A stretch of DNA of 64,000 bases from Spirosoma validum (GCF_014699035.1 NZ_JACXAA010000001.1:124001-188000); one strand, 5' to 3'; shown: positions 27,465 through 37,201, counted from the first letter of the stretch. Program-made: numbers and translations. The notes: generated by a model not told the origin, from the sequence alone.

Positions 27465-28771
27465 AGGCTGCGAAGCGTCAATGTATCGGGTGGCAAGGTT
27501 TCATAGCCGTTATATCTTGCGGACAGAAACAACCAGATTGCCAGCAGAAACTGCCCGGCGAAACCTGCTAATGTGGCCAGCGCAGCTCCCAGAATACCAA
27601 GTCGGGGAATCAGTAAACTAGTAAACGTAACATTCAGCACCGCGCCTGCTATGTTGTGCCACAATACCAATCGCGTCTGCCCGAAGGCATACCATTTCAC
27701 CTCCAAAAGATGAATACTCGTCAGGAATAAATAGCCGATTGCTACGATCGGGCCAATAGGAAAAGCAGCCCTGTATCGATTCGACAGGAGCAGTTCGCCA
27801 ATCCACTCGCGACCTAGATAGAAGAGAAAACAGCCTGTTCCAGCCAGTAGTACGTATTGGGCCAGGTAACGTAGCAACAACGGGTTCGCACTTGCGGAAG
27901 GCTGCCCAGTGGCTCGTAAACTTAAGATTTTAGGCGAGAGAAACGTCAGAAACGGAGCCACCAGAATCAGCAATTTAGATCCCAGGCTATAGCCCATAAC
28001 ATATTGACCAACACCAGCGTCGGCCAGGTAAAGTCGAATGAGATAGCGGTCTGCGTAGTTGATAACCCATCCCCAAAACGCCAGACTCAGCAATGGGCCC
28101 ACATACTGTTTGTATGCCTGGCTTAGCTCGACCAAATCAGTGACTGCTTCTGACAGAAATTCGGCTGTTCGACTAGCCTGATCTAAGTGCCAGTAAGCCA
28201 GTATTGAAAACAGACTATTCAGCAAGGCCATAGACTGCCAAACGCCAGTAGACGTTTGCTGATTAAATCCAACGACGAATACGAACAACGTCAGCACATT
28301 GCTGATGGCATACGCAATTTGGATCAGCACGTATCGCCGATGCTGGCCTGATACGTTTAGATAGTCGTTCCCCAGTTGATAAATAACCTGTCCAAAGGCA
28401 GCCAGCCAGACTAGTCCGAAAACTGAGTTCTGATAATACAGCCCAGCCAGCAAGGCCGCTGTCAGCACTACAGTCAGATAGATCAGCAGGAGAATGCGGC
28501 TATAGAAACGAATCACTTGTCTACGCGGAAATCGGGCTAATGCGGTTTTGAAGGACTGGTTTGTTGGCGTCACCAGAAAACCGTGCAACAGTGTCATGGC
28601 CGCAACGAGTAAACTATAATCGCCCCACTCAGCTGGTGGAATATAGAGCGCTGTGAGTTTCCCATAAATCAACGCCATCAGAGCTGAAATCGCCTGCCCG
28701 ACAATCAAAGTCGTCAGCGGTCGCGTGGCGGATATTGTGGGTGAAATAGTGCGATCAATCACCCTTTTCAT
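27461..28771 (-). CDS. Wzx-like oligosaccharide flippase
   Basis: 436-residue membrane protein with about 12 helices, resembling polysaccharide transporters of the MATE/MOP superfamily (N-terminal TTLIVGQAISALMALIYGKL, repeated aromatic-rich helices). It would move lipid-linked repeat units across the inner membrane. It overlaps both neighbours by 4 bp, which supports the operon. Confidence 0.85.
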   Translation of the reverse strand: MKRVIDRTISPTISATRPLTTLIVGQAISALMALIYGKLTALYIPPAEWGDYSLLVAAMTLLHGFLVTPTNQSFKTALARFPRRQVIRFYSRILLLIYLTVVLTAALLAGLYYQNSVFGLVWLAAFGQVIYQLGNDYLNVSGQHRRYVLIQIAYAISNVLTLFVFVVGFNQQTSTGVWQSMALLNSLFSILAYWHLDQASRTAEFLSEAVTDLVELSQAYKQYVGPLLSLAFWGWVINYADRYLIRLYLADAGVGQYVMGYSLGSKLLILVAPFLTFLSPKILSLRATGQPSASANPLLLRYLAQYVLLAGTGCFLFYLGREWIGELLLSNRYRAAFPIGPIVAIGYLFLTSIHLLEVKWYAFGQTRLVLWHNIAGAVLNVTFTSLLIPRLGILGAALATLAGFAGQFLLAIWLFLSARYNGYETLPPDTLTLRSL

Positions 28772-29778
28772 ACGGCAGGTGCGTATAATCCAACTGTACG
28801 TAGTAATTCTTCAACACGCTGGTCGAACGTGTGATTCCTCTGAAAATGGTCCTGCTGCTTTGCCGCCAGTTCATGCCGTTCCTTCGCGTGCGCCAGATAA
28901 TATCGAACTTTATCGATGGCTTCATTCATTGTCTGATACGTTACCTGCTCAGCCGCAACGCCTGAGTATTCTTCTATGGTTGGCTTATAATCGCAAAGCT
29001 GAAACGCACCAATGCCATTGATCTCAAAATACTTCTGATTGACGGACGTAACTTCGGCATAGTGAAAATTATTGAAGACAATTTTAGCACCGTATAGCAG
29101 CCGATTTTTCTCTGCACCAACCAGGTACTGATGTCGAAACGCCGATCGCACAACCGGGCGTAGGTATTGCCCTTCGGTACCGTATACTGCTACGTTTATC
29201 CCCGCCCGCACAAGCTGCTCGAGCATACGAGCACGGTAGGCATACACATTGCCAAATACCAGTACGTCGATGTTGGTCAGCCACTCCGCAACGTATTTCT
29301 CGACAGGCGGCTTTTGATGGATGCGCGGGTTAAATCCTTCAGGTAAATAATGGCTGTTCAGTCCCGCTTTGTCCCGCAGAAAATTGACGATATAGGGATC
29401 TTTGGAGAAATAATGATCGAAGTCAGCGGCAATGATTTGCTGCTTTTCCAGATTCGAAAGTGCATCGGGGTTGATTTGCACGACAGGAGTTCCGGGCAAT
29501 TTCGCTTTGACGATCTCGACCAGTATCGGATGAAGATGTCGGTACACAACCAACACTAGATCAGGTTGCAATCGTATAATCCGATCCGCAAGCCGTTGAC
29601 TGACAGATCGGTCATACGATTCACAAAAACGCGAAGCCCAATAATTGATTTTGGATGAAACAGGCGTAACGTCCGTAACATCAAGAATCGAGGCTACATG
29701 CCCCAACGCCTGGAAAGAATCGCTCAGGTGATATTCCAGCGAATCGAATGCCTTACTACCGACAATAACTACACGCAT
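28768..29778 (-). CDS. CgeB-like glycosyltransferase
   Basis: 336-residue protein resembling the CgeB/GT family with a DUF3880-like N-terminal part (VVIVGSKAFDSLEYHLSDSF) and a C-terminal GT1-like domain (GAKIVFNNFHYAEVTSVNQK, YFEINGIGAFQLCDY). The frame extends upstream to 29820, but that would overlap the dehydrogenase gene; ATG 29776-29778, 19 bp after that gene, is preferred. It probably acts early in repeat-unit assembly. Donor unknown. Confidence 0.8.
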   Translation of the reverse strand: MRVVIVGSKAFDSLEYHLSDSFQALGHVASILDVTDVTPVSSKINYWASRFCESYDRSVSQRLADRIIRLQPDLVLVVYRHLHPILVEIVKAKLPGTPVVQINPDALSNLEKQQIIAADFDHYFSKDPYIVNFLRDKAGLNSHYLPEGFNPRIHQKPPVEKYVAEWLTNIDVLVFGNVYAYRARMLEQLVRAGINVAVYGTEGQYLRPVVRSAFRHQYLVGAEKNRLLYGAKIVFNNFHYAEVTSVNQKYFEINGIGAFQLCDYKPTIEEYSGVAAEQVTYQTMNEAIDKVRYYLAHAKERHELAAKQQDHFQRNHTFDQRVEELLRTVGLYAPAV

Positions 29779-29797
29779 AAAGCTTCTTTTCGGCCAA

Positions 29798-31090
29798 CTA
29801 CAGTCGCCAGTATTCGACACCGTCTTCTTTTGTTACGTTATATAATGCCTTCAAATCCAGCAGAATTGGTGAACCATTCATCAACGATTTAAAGTACGCT
29901 ACGTCCAGGGTCCTGTACTCGTCATGCGCCACCGCCACAATAACCGCATCGTATTGATCAGAGGGTTTGTCCATAAGTGTTAACCGATATTCATGCGCTA
30001 CTTCGTTCGGTGATGCATGCGGATCAACGATATGAACATTGATGGCATACTTCATCAATTCGCGGATCAGATCAGCCACTTTCGAGTTTCGGATGTCTGC
30101 AATATTTTCCTTGAATGTCAGCCCCATGACCAGCACTTTCGCCTGACGTGGATTCTTTTCGCGCTGCAGAAGCATTTGGACCAATTTTGTGGCAACGTAA
30201 GCGGGCATGCCGTCGTTAATCCGCCGACCTGAGTTGATCACCTGCGGATCATAACCTACCTGACGAGCCTTATATAGCAGATAATAGGGATCGATGCCTA
30301 TGCAGTGACCACCGACTAAGCCTGGCGTAAAGGGCAGAAAATTCCACTTCGTAGCGGCAGCCCGGATAACCTCCTGTGTATCGATGCCCAGCTTATCGAA
30401 GATGATCGCCAGCTCATTCATGAGCGAGATATTCAGATCGCGCTGTACGTTTTCGATCACTTTAGCTGCTTCAGCAACTTTAATGGTCGGGGCGATATAG
30501 ATTCCCGCCCGGATAATTTTTCCGTAAATCTCCGCAATTGTCTGAGCCGCTTCCTCATCGTTGCCGGATACGACTTTAAGGATATCCGGCAGCGTGTGAA
30601 TTTTATCACCAGGATTAATGCGCTCCGGCGAATAACCCAGTTTAAAATCCCGGCCTGGTTTTAACCCCGACTGCTTCTTCAAAATCGGCAGGCAGTCATC
30701 TTCCGTACAGCCGGGATAAACCGTTGATTCATAGATCACATAATCGCCCGGCTTGAGTGCTCGACCAATAGCTTCCGACGCCCGTTGCAATGGTTTTAAA
30801 TCCGGAACTTTGTACTCATCGACCGGTGTTGGTACAGCCACAACAAAGAAATGGGCTCCTTTCAAATCGTCGGGATTGGCTGTAAACGTAATGTCAGTTC
30901 CATGAAACGCTTCGAGTGATACAGCCTGCGACGGATCTTCGGACCGTTGTAACATAGCCACGCGCTCTGGATCGATATCGTACCCAATCACGCGAAACTG
31001 CCGGGCAAATTCGAGCGCTACGGGAAGGCCAACATAGCCTAAGCCAACAACGGCAATTTGCTTTTTTTTCTGTTGAAGGTCGTTTAACAA
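29798..31090 (-). CDS. UDP-N-acetylhexosamine dehydrogenase (WecC/TviB type)
   Basis: 430-residue NAD-dependent nucleotide-sugar dehydrogenase that oxidises C6 of a UDP-HexNAc to the uronic acid. The NAD motif AVVGLGYVGLPVALEFARQF, the central helix region (KVAEAAKVIENVQRDLNISL) and the catalytic Cys in LVGGHCIGIDPYYLLYKARQ are present. The sequence resembles TviB/VipA-type enzymes acting on UDP-GlcNAc or UDP-GalNAc; with WecB in the same operon, UDP-ManNAc is an alternative substrate. It lies 67 bp downstream of the Wzz-like gene. Confidence 0.92.
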   Translation of the reverse strand: MLNDLQQKKKQIAVVGLGYVGLPVALEFARQFRVIGYDIDPERVAMLQRSEDPSQAVSLEAFHGTDITFTANPDDLKGAHFFVVAVPTPVDEYKVPDLKPLQRASEAIGRALKPGDYVIYESTVYPGCTEDDCLPILKKQSGLKPGRDFKLGYSPERINPGDKIHTLPDILKVVSGNDEEAAQTIAEIYGKIIRAGIYIAPTIKVAEAAKVIENVQRDLNISLMNELAIIFDKLGIDTQEVIRAAATKWNFLPFTPGLVGGHCIGIDPYYLLYKARQVGYDPQVINSGRRINDGMPAYVATKLVQMLLQREKNPRQAKVLVMGLTFKENIADIRNSKVADLIRELMKYAINVHIVDPHASPNEVAHEYRLTLMDKPSDQYDAVIVAVAHDEYRTLDVAYFKSLMNGSPILLDLKALYNVTKEDGVEYWRL

Positions 31091-31157
31091 GGTGGTGAAT
31101 AAGGTTAAGTGGCTGATGATTGAGTTCTGTAGTACGTATCGGTTTTTCTGAACAACA

Positions 31158-32246
31158 TTATCCTCCGCGCACGATCGCCTGTAATTTGCCTAAAACATCA
31201 GCCTGTCGTGCCAATACATACATAACGCCTATAGCAAGCCCAATTCCACCAGAAAGCAGAACGATCAAGGTTCGTTTAGGCGATACCCGTTTGAGTGGCA
31301 CCTGCGCCGGTTCGAGCACTTTAAAAACGGGCGTTCGCTCCTGCACTTTCAATTTTGCCTGTTCAAATTGACGCGATAGTTCAGTATAGACCGTCTGAGC
31401 AATGGTGAGTTCTGCCTCCAAACGCTGTTTCTCCATCGTAGCGGCCTGCACCACGTAGTATTTGTGCTGATCGTTGTAGCGAAACACGTTAAACTGAGCG
31501 GTCTGGTAGCGGTGTCGGGATTCATTCAGGCGTTGCGAATAAAACTGTAAATCTTGCCGGGCTTTACCCGTGCGGTAACTTGTTACGTACTGCGTCAGGT
31601 AATCCATAGCCAGATGTGCGACGGTTGCAGCCATATTGGCATCGGGCATAAGGGCCGTAATCGAAATGATACCGGAACGCGTATCGAGTTTAGCCGTGAC
31701 ACGCTCACTAATTTCATCGGCTAGATCGCGCTGCCGGGCCGATAATCGCACAGGTCCTCCAGCCTTAGCGTTTATGGGATAAATAACTGGTTCGTTTTTA
31801 ATAAACGAAAACAAACGTTTCAATGACCATTCGCTGGCTTCAGGCAGTAAAAACTCACCAATTGTAGACCGGTTTCCATTGGTTGTGGTAATGGGTTGGT
31901 CGATCAGATACAGAATGAATGGCGTACTCTGCAATACGTTAGGATATAAATCCGGTCGAACAGCGTCGAGCCCTTCAGCTTCCGCAAAATCCATACCGGC
32001 AAATCCTGCCACCGAGGCCAATCGCTTGAACATATCCCCTGAGCCATTATTCATTTCGGGCATAATCCGTGCTTCTGACCGAAACTCGGGTTTTAGTAGT
32101 AATGCAGTTATTATGCCCACCAGGGCACATACGACTGCTATTAGCAAGGCTTGTACGCGCCCTTGCCAGATCGTTCGCATTACTACGTTAGAGTTGACTG
32201 TGGTCCAGCGATTTGCAGGCAAAAGCGGTTCTGTCTGGGTTACCAT
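31158..32246 (-). CDS. Wzz/GNVR-type chain-length protein
   Basis: 362-residue polysaccharide co-polymerase. One membrane helix lies near residues 30-50 (ALLIAVVCALVGIITALLL), then a long periplasmic part with coiled-coil character (residues 185-280), and a second helix near the C-terminus (LIVLLSGGIGLAIGVMYVLA) preceded by the GNVR-like PVFKVLEPAQVPLKRVSPKR. No cytoplasmic kinase domain is fused. ATG 32246 is preferred over TTG 32261 and follows the SLBB gene by 16 bp. It should set polymer length with Wzy. Confidence 0.88.
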   Translation of the reverse strand: MVTQTEPLLPANRWTTVNSNVVMRTIWQGRVQALLIAVVCALVGIITALLLKPEFRSEARIMPEMNNGSGDMFKRLASVAGFAGMDFAEAEGLDAVRPDLYPNVLQSTPFILYLIDQPITTTNGNRSTIGEFLLPEASEWSLKRLFSFIKNEPVIYPINAKAGGPVRLSARQRDLADEISERVTAKLDTRSGIISITALMPDANMAATVAHLAMDYLTQYVTSYRTGKARQDLQFYSQRLNESRHRYQTAQFNVFRYNDQHKYYVVQAATMEKQRLEAELTIAQTVYTELSRQFEQAKLKVQERTPVFKVLEPAQVPLKRVSPKRTLIVLLSGGIGLAIGVMYVLARQADVLGKLQAIVRGG

Positions 32247-32262
32247 TCTTTTCGATAACAAC

Positions 32263-34584
32263 CTAATTCGTAAATAAACGTAGTGCCGTCAGGATAACTG
32301 CTACGCCCGATGCAATCACGGTCAGCCACGCAGCCCGTTCGGTTGATGAAGCTCGGTTGGGTTCTTTAGCCGGTATAACAGGTACGACAATTTCAGCGCC
32401 ACGCTCTGGTTTTGGGTACGACCGAATGCCCAGAAACGAGTGCGTTGGTTTGATTTTTCCGTTGGCTGACATGACATATACTTTTCGTTTCAAGGCTTTA
32501 TTCGTAAATCCACCCGCTTCGTCAACGTAATCGCGAAATGATTTTGCTGGATCAAATTCTACCGTAGCAGGGTTCAAAACTTCACCGCGAATCCTGACGA
32601 TATCCGGCCGACGAGGTAAGGTAAGTACATCGCCATCTTCCAGCAGCAAATTCCCCGCTACGTCCGGATTACTTAGAATTTTCTGGAGATCGAGCGACAC
32701 CGCTTCTCCCTTGCGCATAAACCTGGCTGCGAGTAGATAAGCCTCGGGCTTCAGGCCACCGGCGCGATTGATCAGATCTGTAATTCGGTCGGTCGATGTG
32801 CGAACGGCGTAAGCCCCCGGATAAAAAACCTCACCCGAAATGCTAACGCCCTTTTGCGCTTCATAGCGGGGCGAGGTTCGCACAAATACCTGATCAAACG
32901 GACGTAGCGTTAGTTGAGCATCCATCGAATTGAGTCGCAGATGCTGATCGATGGCGAACGTCATGAGTCGGACGTTTTGATTGCTGACCAGGCCACTCGT
33001 GTCGTTTTTGATCCGTCGGGCAATCTCCATACGCGACGAAATGGCCGCGTCGGAAAAGCCTTCCGCCAGCACAATCAGGTTAGCTACCGTCATGCTGTCA
33101 ACGAAATCGAACGTACCACTTTTATTAACGGCACCCTGAATTGAAACGGTGCGTTTCTGACGTAGTTCGCTTACCGTATTAATGGTCAGGTGGTCCTCTC
33201 GCTGAAGGGTTATATCAGCCACTTCACCCCGCAATAGTTTACCCAAATCGACCGATATAATCTCAGGATCAAGATTTTCACGCAATCGCCGAAGTGTAGC
33301 CCGGTTTAGAAATGCGTCTTCCCGTAAACCTTCGGCTTTCCGGATCATCTGCCGGATGGTCATCCCCTTCAATAGGGCATACTCGCCCGGACGAAATACT
33401 GCTCCACTGACGCTGACTTTGTTTTCAATCCGCTCTAAAATCGATCCAACCACGTAACGGTCGCCTGCCTGCGGTACGAACTGTGTGATATCGGCAGCAT
33501 TAATTGTCATCAATTGCTGCTCAGTTGGCGTATTCCGACGTAAATGAATAGAAGCTGTATACGCTCGGTCGGTAAAATTTCCGGCAAACGTCAACGCACT
33601 TTTGAGCGTCTCGTCCGGCCGTATTTCGTATAGACCGGGCTGTTTTACCTCACCAGCCAGTTCAATACGGGTGTTGTAATGATCGACGAAAATAATATCC
33701 TGATCGAGCAGGCGAATGTTGTTTTTCTGATCGGCCCGTAGCAAAAAATCGTAGATGTCCAGGGTTCGGATGAGTCGGTTACCGCGATACACCCGAATGT
33801 CTCGAAACGAACCCCGCTCCGGTGATGGCCCACCTGCAGCATACAGGGCATTAAATACCGTTGCCAGCGACGAGAGTGTATATGTACCGGGCCGTACCAC
33901 CTGCCCCAGCAACGTAACCTTGATACTCCGGACACTCCCAAGCGTCAGTTGAGCTTGTATACCACTAGCAGCTGAATTAAGACCCCGATAAAGTGTTCTT
34001 AACCGTCCGACAATACGTTGTTCAGCTTGCTCGATGGTCAACCCATTCACGTAAATGGGTCCCAGGTTTTCGACACGAATACTTCCTTCGGGACTAACTT
34101 TGGGTCGGTACGTTTGCTGGGCATTTCCGTAAATATCAATAATCAGTTCGTCATCGGGACCAATGACGTAATTACGCGGTGTTGGAATGCGCAGATTCGG
34201 TTCAAACGATAGATGGGCATTGGAAAAGAGTGATGCCCCGAAAATGGGGACTGGCGACGTAGTGACGGCCACTGGCGGAGTTGGTGTGGCGGGTTGTTCG
34301 CGAACAACATTCGTTTCTACGGGAACAGCTGGCTTACCCGAAGGCGATGATAACTGATTGATTCGCTGTCGCATCCGGTTCACGTCGGCGGCTGTAAAGC
34401 CACGCGACTGTGCCATCGCTTCCATCTGTGCTTCGGTCATGCCGCTGACCTGGGCCTGCTGAACAAATTGCTGAACCTGCTCGTCGGTCAGATTCGTGAC
34501 CTGCTGGGCCAATACCGCTCTACAGGCAAGTAACCCCAACAAACAAATCGATAAGGTCCGGCAAAGTCGGCCAATTTTTACCAC
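32263..34584 (-). CDS. Multi-SLBB polysaccharide export protein (Wza-like)
   Basis: 773-residue exported protein and first gene of the exopolysaccharide operon. A signal peptide (about residues 1-26) is followed by a helical, Gln-rich segment (VTNLTDEQVQQFVQQAQV) and a Poly_export domain (YVIGPDDELIIDIYGNAQQT). At least five SLBB-like modules come next (for example IELAGEVKQPGLYEIRPDET, VSVSGAVFRPGEYALLKG, VSISGEVFYPGAYAV). A C-terminal membrane helix (AAWLTVIASGVAVILTALRL) ends the protein. It is about twice the length of E. coli Wza, as usual for the Bacteroidota form. Role: outer-membrane export channel. Confidence 0.92.
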   Translation of the reverse strand: MVKIGRLCRTLSICLLGLLACRAVLAQQVTNLTDEQVQQFVQQAQVSGMTEAQMEAMAQSRGFTAADVNRMRQRINQLSSPSGKPAVPVETNVVREQPATPTPPVAVTTSPVPIFGASLFSNAHLSFEPNLRIPTPRNYVIGPDDELIIDIYGNAQQTYRPKVSPEGSIRVENLGPIYVNGLTIEQAEQRIVGRLRTLYRGLNSAASGIQAQLTLGSVRSIKVTLLGQVVRPGTYTLSSLATVFNALYAAGGPSPERGSFRDIRVYRGNRLIRTLDIYDFLLRADQKNNIRLLDQDIIFVDHYNTRIELAGEVKQPGLYEIRPDETLKSALTFAGNFTDRAYTASIHLRRNTPTEQQLMTINAADITQFVPQAGDRYVVGSILERIENKVSVSGAVFRPGEYALLKGMTIRQMIRKAEGLREDAFLNRATLRRLRENLDPEIISVDLGKLLRGEVADITLQREDHLTINTVSELRQKRTVSIQGAVNKSGTFDFVDSMTVANLIVLAEGFSDAAISSRMEIARRIKNDTSGLVSNQNVRLMTFAIDQHLRLNSMDAQLTLRPFDQVFVRTSPRYEAQKGVSISGEVFYPGAYAVRTSTDRITDLINRAGGLKPEAYLLAARFMRKGEAVSLDLQKILSNPDVAGNLLLEDGDVLTLPRRPDIVRIRGEVLNPATVEFDPAKSFRDYVDEAGGFTNKALKRKVYVMSANGKIKPTHSFLGIRSYPKPERGAEIVVPVIPAKEPNRASSTERAAWLTVIASGVAVILTALRLFTN

Positions 34585-34649
34585 TGGAAAGAAATAAAGT
34601 TACGGATAATGTCCTTTAAAAATCAGACGGAGATAAGACGGGCAAGCAC

Positions 34650-34684
34650 AAAAAAAGTCTCCAAATTATTCATTATGGAGACTT
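34650..34684 (-). terminator. Intrinsic terminator after tgt
   Basis: On the minus strand AAGTCTCC and GGAGACTT (34677-34684 and 34655-34662) form an 8 bp stem with a 14-base loop and are followed by a seven-T run. It separates tgt from the exopolysaccharide operon downstream. Confidence 0.8.
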
Positions 34685-34712
34685 AAAATCAATACTATTT
34701 TACGTATCAAGG

Positions 34713-35843
34713 CTATAACCGCTGCATTAACCGAACAACCATTTCATTTTTCCACGCTACAAAATCACCGGCAGAAATGTGTGCCCGTGCCTGTCGAACA
34801 AGCCATAAATAGAACGTCAGATTATGCAGGCTGGCAATCTGACCACCTAGTAATTCTTCAGATTTGAATAAATGACGGAGGTAAGCTTTTGAATAGAACG
34901 TACTGGCGTATCCACCTAACTCGGGATCAATCGGATTAAAATCGCGGCTCCATTTTTCATTCTTCATGTTCATAATCCCCTGCGTCGTGAACAGCAATCC
35001 GTGCCGCGCGTTACGTGTCGGCATGACGCAGTCGAACATGTCGACACCCAGCGCAATGGCTTCCAGAATATTAGCGGGGGTTCCGACACCCATCAGGTAA
35101 CGTGGCTTATCGGCAGGCAAAATCCCATTGACCAGTTCGATCATGGCGTACATTTCCTCGGCGGGTTCGCCTACGGCCAGGCCACCAATGGCGTTTCCCT
35201 CACGCTCTTTACTCGCGATCACCTCCGCCGACTGTCGACGCAGATCGGGATACGTACTACCCTGCACAATGGGGAACAACGTTTGCCGATAGCCATACTG
35301 GCCCTCGGTTTCGTCAAATCGGGTGATGCATCGGTCGAGCCAGCGGTGGGTCATTTCCATCGATTTTCGGGCGTATTCGTATTCGCAGGGATAGGGCGTA
35401 CACTCGTCGAACGCCATGATAATATCAGCACCAATAATTCGCTGAATATCCATGACACCTTCGGGCGTAAATCGGTGATTCGAGCCGTCGATGTGCGATT
35501 TGAACGTAACGCCTTCCTCTTTAATCTTGCGCGTATTGGATAGCGAATAGACTTGATAGCCACCCGAATCGGTCAAAATGGGCCGCTGCCAGCCATTAAA
35601 GCCATGTAGTCCTCCCGCTTGCTGCAATACATCAAGACCGGGACGCAGATAAAGATGATACGTATTTCCCAGAATAATTTCAGCATTGATGTCGGTTTCG
35701 AGCTCGCGCTGGTGAACAGCTTTTACAGTACCCGCCGTACCAACCGGCATAAAAATGGGCGTCTGAATGAGCCCGTGATCTGTTGTCAGCGTTCCCGTTC
35801 GGGCCTTCGACAGCGGATCGTGGGCAGTAATCGAAAATGTCAT
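34713..35843 (-). CDS. tgt: tRNA-guanine transglycosylase
   Basis: 376-residue queuine/preQ1 tRNA-ribosyltransferase, which exchanges guanine 34 in tRNAs with GUN anticodons. The family motifs LTDSGGYQVYSL, FDECTPYPCEYEYA and GVDMFDCVMPTRNARHG (nucleophile Asp271) are present. The C-terminal zinc site is unusual: where the E. coli enzyme has CDCYTC, this protein reads LGGYAS, so three zinc cysteines are missing although the later His (SLHNLTFYLW) is kept. A -7 box TATCTTTG at 35848-35855 lies so close to the ATG that the transcript would be nearly leaderless. Confidence 0.95.
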   Translation of the reverse strand: MTFSITAHDPLSKARTGTLTTDHGLIQTPIFMPVGTAGTVKAVHQRELETDINAEIILGNTYHLYLRPGLDVLQQAGGLHGFNGWQRPILTDSGGYQVYSLSNTRKIKEEGVTFKSHIDGSNHRFTPEGVMDIQRIIGADIIMAFDECTPYPCEYEYARKSMEMTHRWLDRCITRFDETEGQYGYRQTLFPIVQGSTYPDLRRQSAEVIASKEREGNAIGGLAVGEPAEEMYAMIELVNGILPADKPRYLMGVGTPANILEAIALGVDMFDCVMPTRNARHGLLFTTQGIMNMKNEKWSRDFNPIDPELGGYASTFYSKAYLRHLFKSEELLGGQIASLHNLTFYLWLVRQARAHISAGDFVAWKNEMVVRLMQRL

Positions 35844-35847
35844 TCTA

Positions 35848-35964
35848 CAAAGATACGAGAAAGGTAGAAGAGGGAGGAAAGGGAAGAAAGGAAGGAAGAA
35901 ATTAATGATTTCCCTTTTCTCCCATTCTTCCCTTTATTCCCCTTCCTCCTATTCCCTATCTTTA
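35848..35964. repeat. Purine/pyrimidine inverted repeat with outward promoter boxes
   Basis: A nearly pure purine tract (about 35860-35901) is followed by a nearly pure pyrimidine tract (about 35909-35956). Together they form a long imperfect inverted repeat whose outer ends are AAAGATA (35849-35855) and TATCTTT (35957-35963). Each end reads outward as a -7 box: TATCTTTG for tgt on the minus strand and TATCTTTA for the GT2 gene on the plus strand. Confidence 0.6.
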
Positions 35965-35986
35965 CCCCACATTTACCGATCCACCT

Positions 35987-37153
35987 GTGAGTATAGCGTT
36001 ACTGATACTCTGGCTGTTAATGGTCAGCATTCAGCTTATTTTTATTCTTTTCGTTTATTCCCGAACGGCTTTCCATCGTCAATCTCACCGGAGCAGTAGC
36101 GATTCTCAACCGGGCGTAAGCATCGTCGTATGTGCTCGTAATGAGTTGGAAAATCTGACGGAGTTATTACCTCTGCTAAATGACCAGCAGTATCCAGATT
36201 TTGAGGTATTGATCATGGATGATCGCTCGACAGACGGTACTCGTTCGTTTTTAGAGAACGACATCGGCAACCTCAACCACGTTCGGTTTATTCGGATTGA
36301 CAAGGAACATGAACACGTAACGCCCAAGAAATACGCGCTGACGATTGCGCTTAAAAAGGTTCGCTATCCAACCGTACTGCTTACTGATGCCGACTGTCGC
36401 CCGGCCTCAACCAACTGGCTGGCAGGCATGAGTAATTGCTTTAATAACCCTGGCAAAGAAATTGTACTGGGCTTTTCACCCTACGAATACCGACCGGGTT
36501 TTCTCAACCTGCTGATTCGGTCGGAAACATTGTTTACGGCGGTGCAGTATATCTCGCTGGCTCTAGCAGGTCGACCGTACATGGGTGTTGGCCGTAATCT
36601 AGCTTACCGAACCCAGTTGTTTTTTGCGAACCGGGGATTTTATTCGCACATCAACGTAGTAGGTGGCGACGATGATCTGTTCATGAACGAAGTGGCAACG
36701 GGGCGCAATACGGCCGTCTGCCTCGATCCCGATACGGTCACATGGTCGAAGCCGAAAGAAACCTGGGCTGAGTGGCGCTTGCAGAAACAGCGGCATCTGA
36801 ACGTCGGCAAATATTACAAACCCGGTCATAAGTTTCGCTTAGCTGTACTTACTGGTTCATACGTATTAAGCTGGTTGCTGGCCCTGATCGTCGGGTTGGT
36901 TGTTTTAGGTTATGAATTACGTCACCGTTCCTTTACCGGGAACGAATGGCTATTTTTGCAGCTTGGAACGGGCGCGTTTGTTTTTCGGCTATTGGCCTTT
37001 TGGGGAATCGTCGGACGCATCAGCTACCGACTGGGGCAGACCATTCACTGGGCCATTATGCCGTTTATCGATTTGCTCTTAGCCATTTACTACGGCCTAA
37101 TGGGCATGAAAACACTCGTTACCAAACGAAAAAAGCGACTTTACTGGAAGTAA
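35987..37153 (+). CDS. Glycosyltransferase family 2 membrane protein
   Basis: 388-residue GT-A glycosyltransferase. An N-terminal membrane helix (residues 2-24) is followed by the catalytic domain with SIVVCARNELENL, the DDRSTDGT motif, and DADCRPASTNW as the DXD-like site. A QxxRW-like segment (WRLQKQRHLNVGKYYKPG) and two or three C-terminal helices follow. The start is GTG. Such proteins make or extend surface glycans or glycolipids. It lies outside the main exopolysaccharide operon, and rsmG begins 48 bp after it. Confidence 0.88.
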   Translation: MSIALLILWLLMVSIQLIFILFVYSRTAFHRQSHRSSSDSQPGVSIVVCARNELENLTELLPLLNDQQYPDFEVLIMDDRSTDGTRSFLENDIGNLNHVRFIRIDKEHEHVTPKKYALTIALKKVRYPTVLLTDADCRPASTNWLAGMSNCFNNPGKEIVLGFSPYEYRPGFLNLLIRSETLFTAVQYISLALAGRPYMGVGRNLAYRTQLFFANRGFYSHINVVGGDDDLFMNEVATGRNTAVCLDPDTVTWSKPKETWAEWRLQKQRHLNVGKYYKPGHKFRLAVLTGSYVLSWLLALIVGLVVLGYELRHRSFTGNEWLFLQLGTGAFVFRLLAFWGIVGRISYRLGQTIHWAIMPFIDLLLAIYYGLMGMKTLVTKRKKRLYWK

Positions 37154-37201
37154 CGTATCTACAGCCTCAGTCAGTCAATACGTTACTTAACTACATCGTA
37201 A

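Noticed and set aside
35001..35543. 180-codon plus-strand frame inside tgt
   Set aside because: Antisense shadow of a well-conserved enzyme gene.
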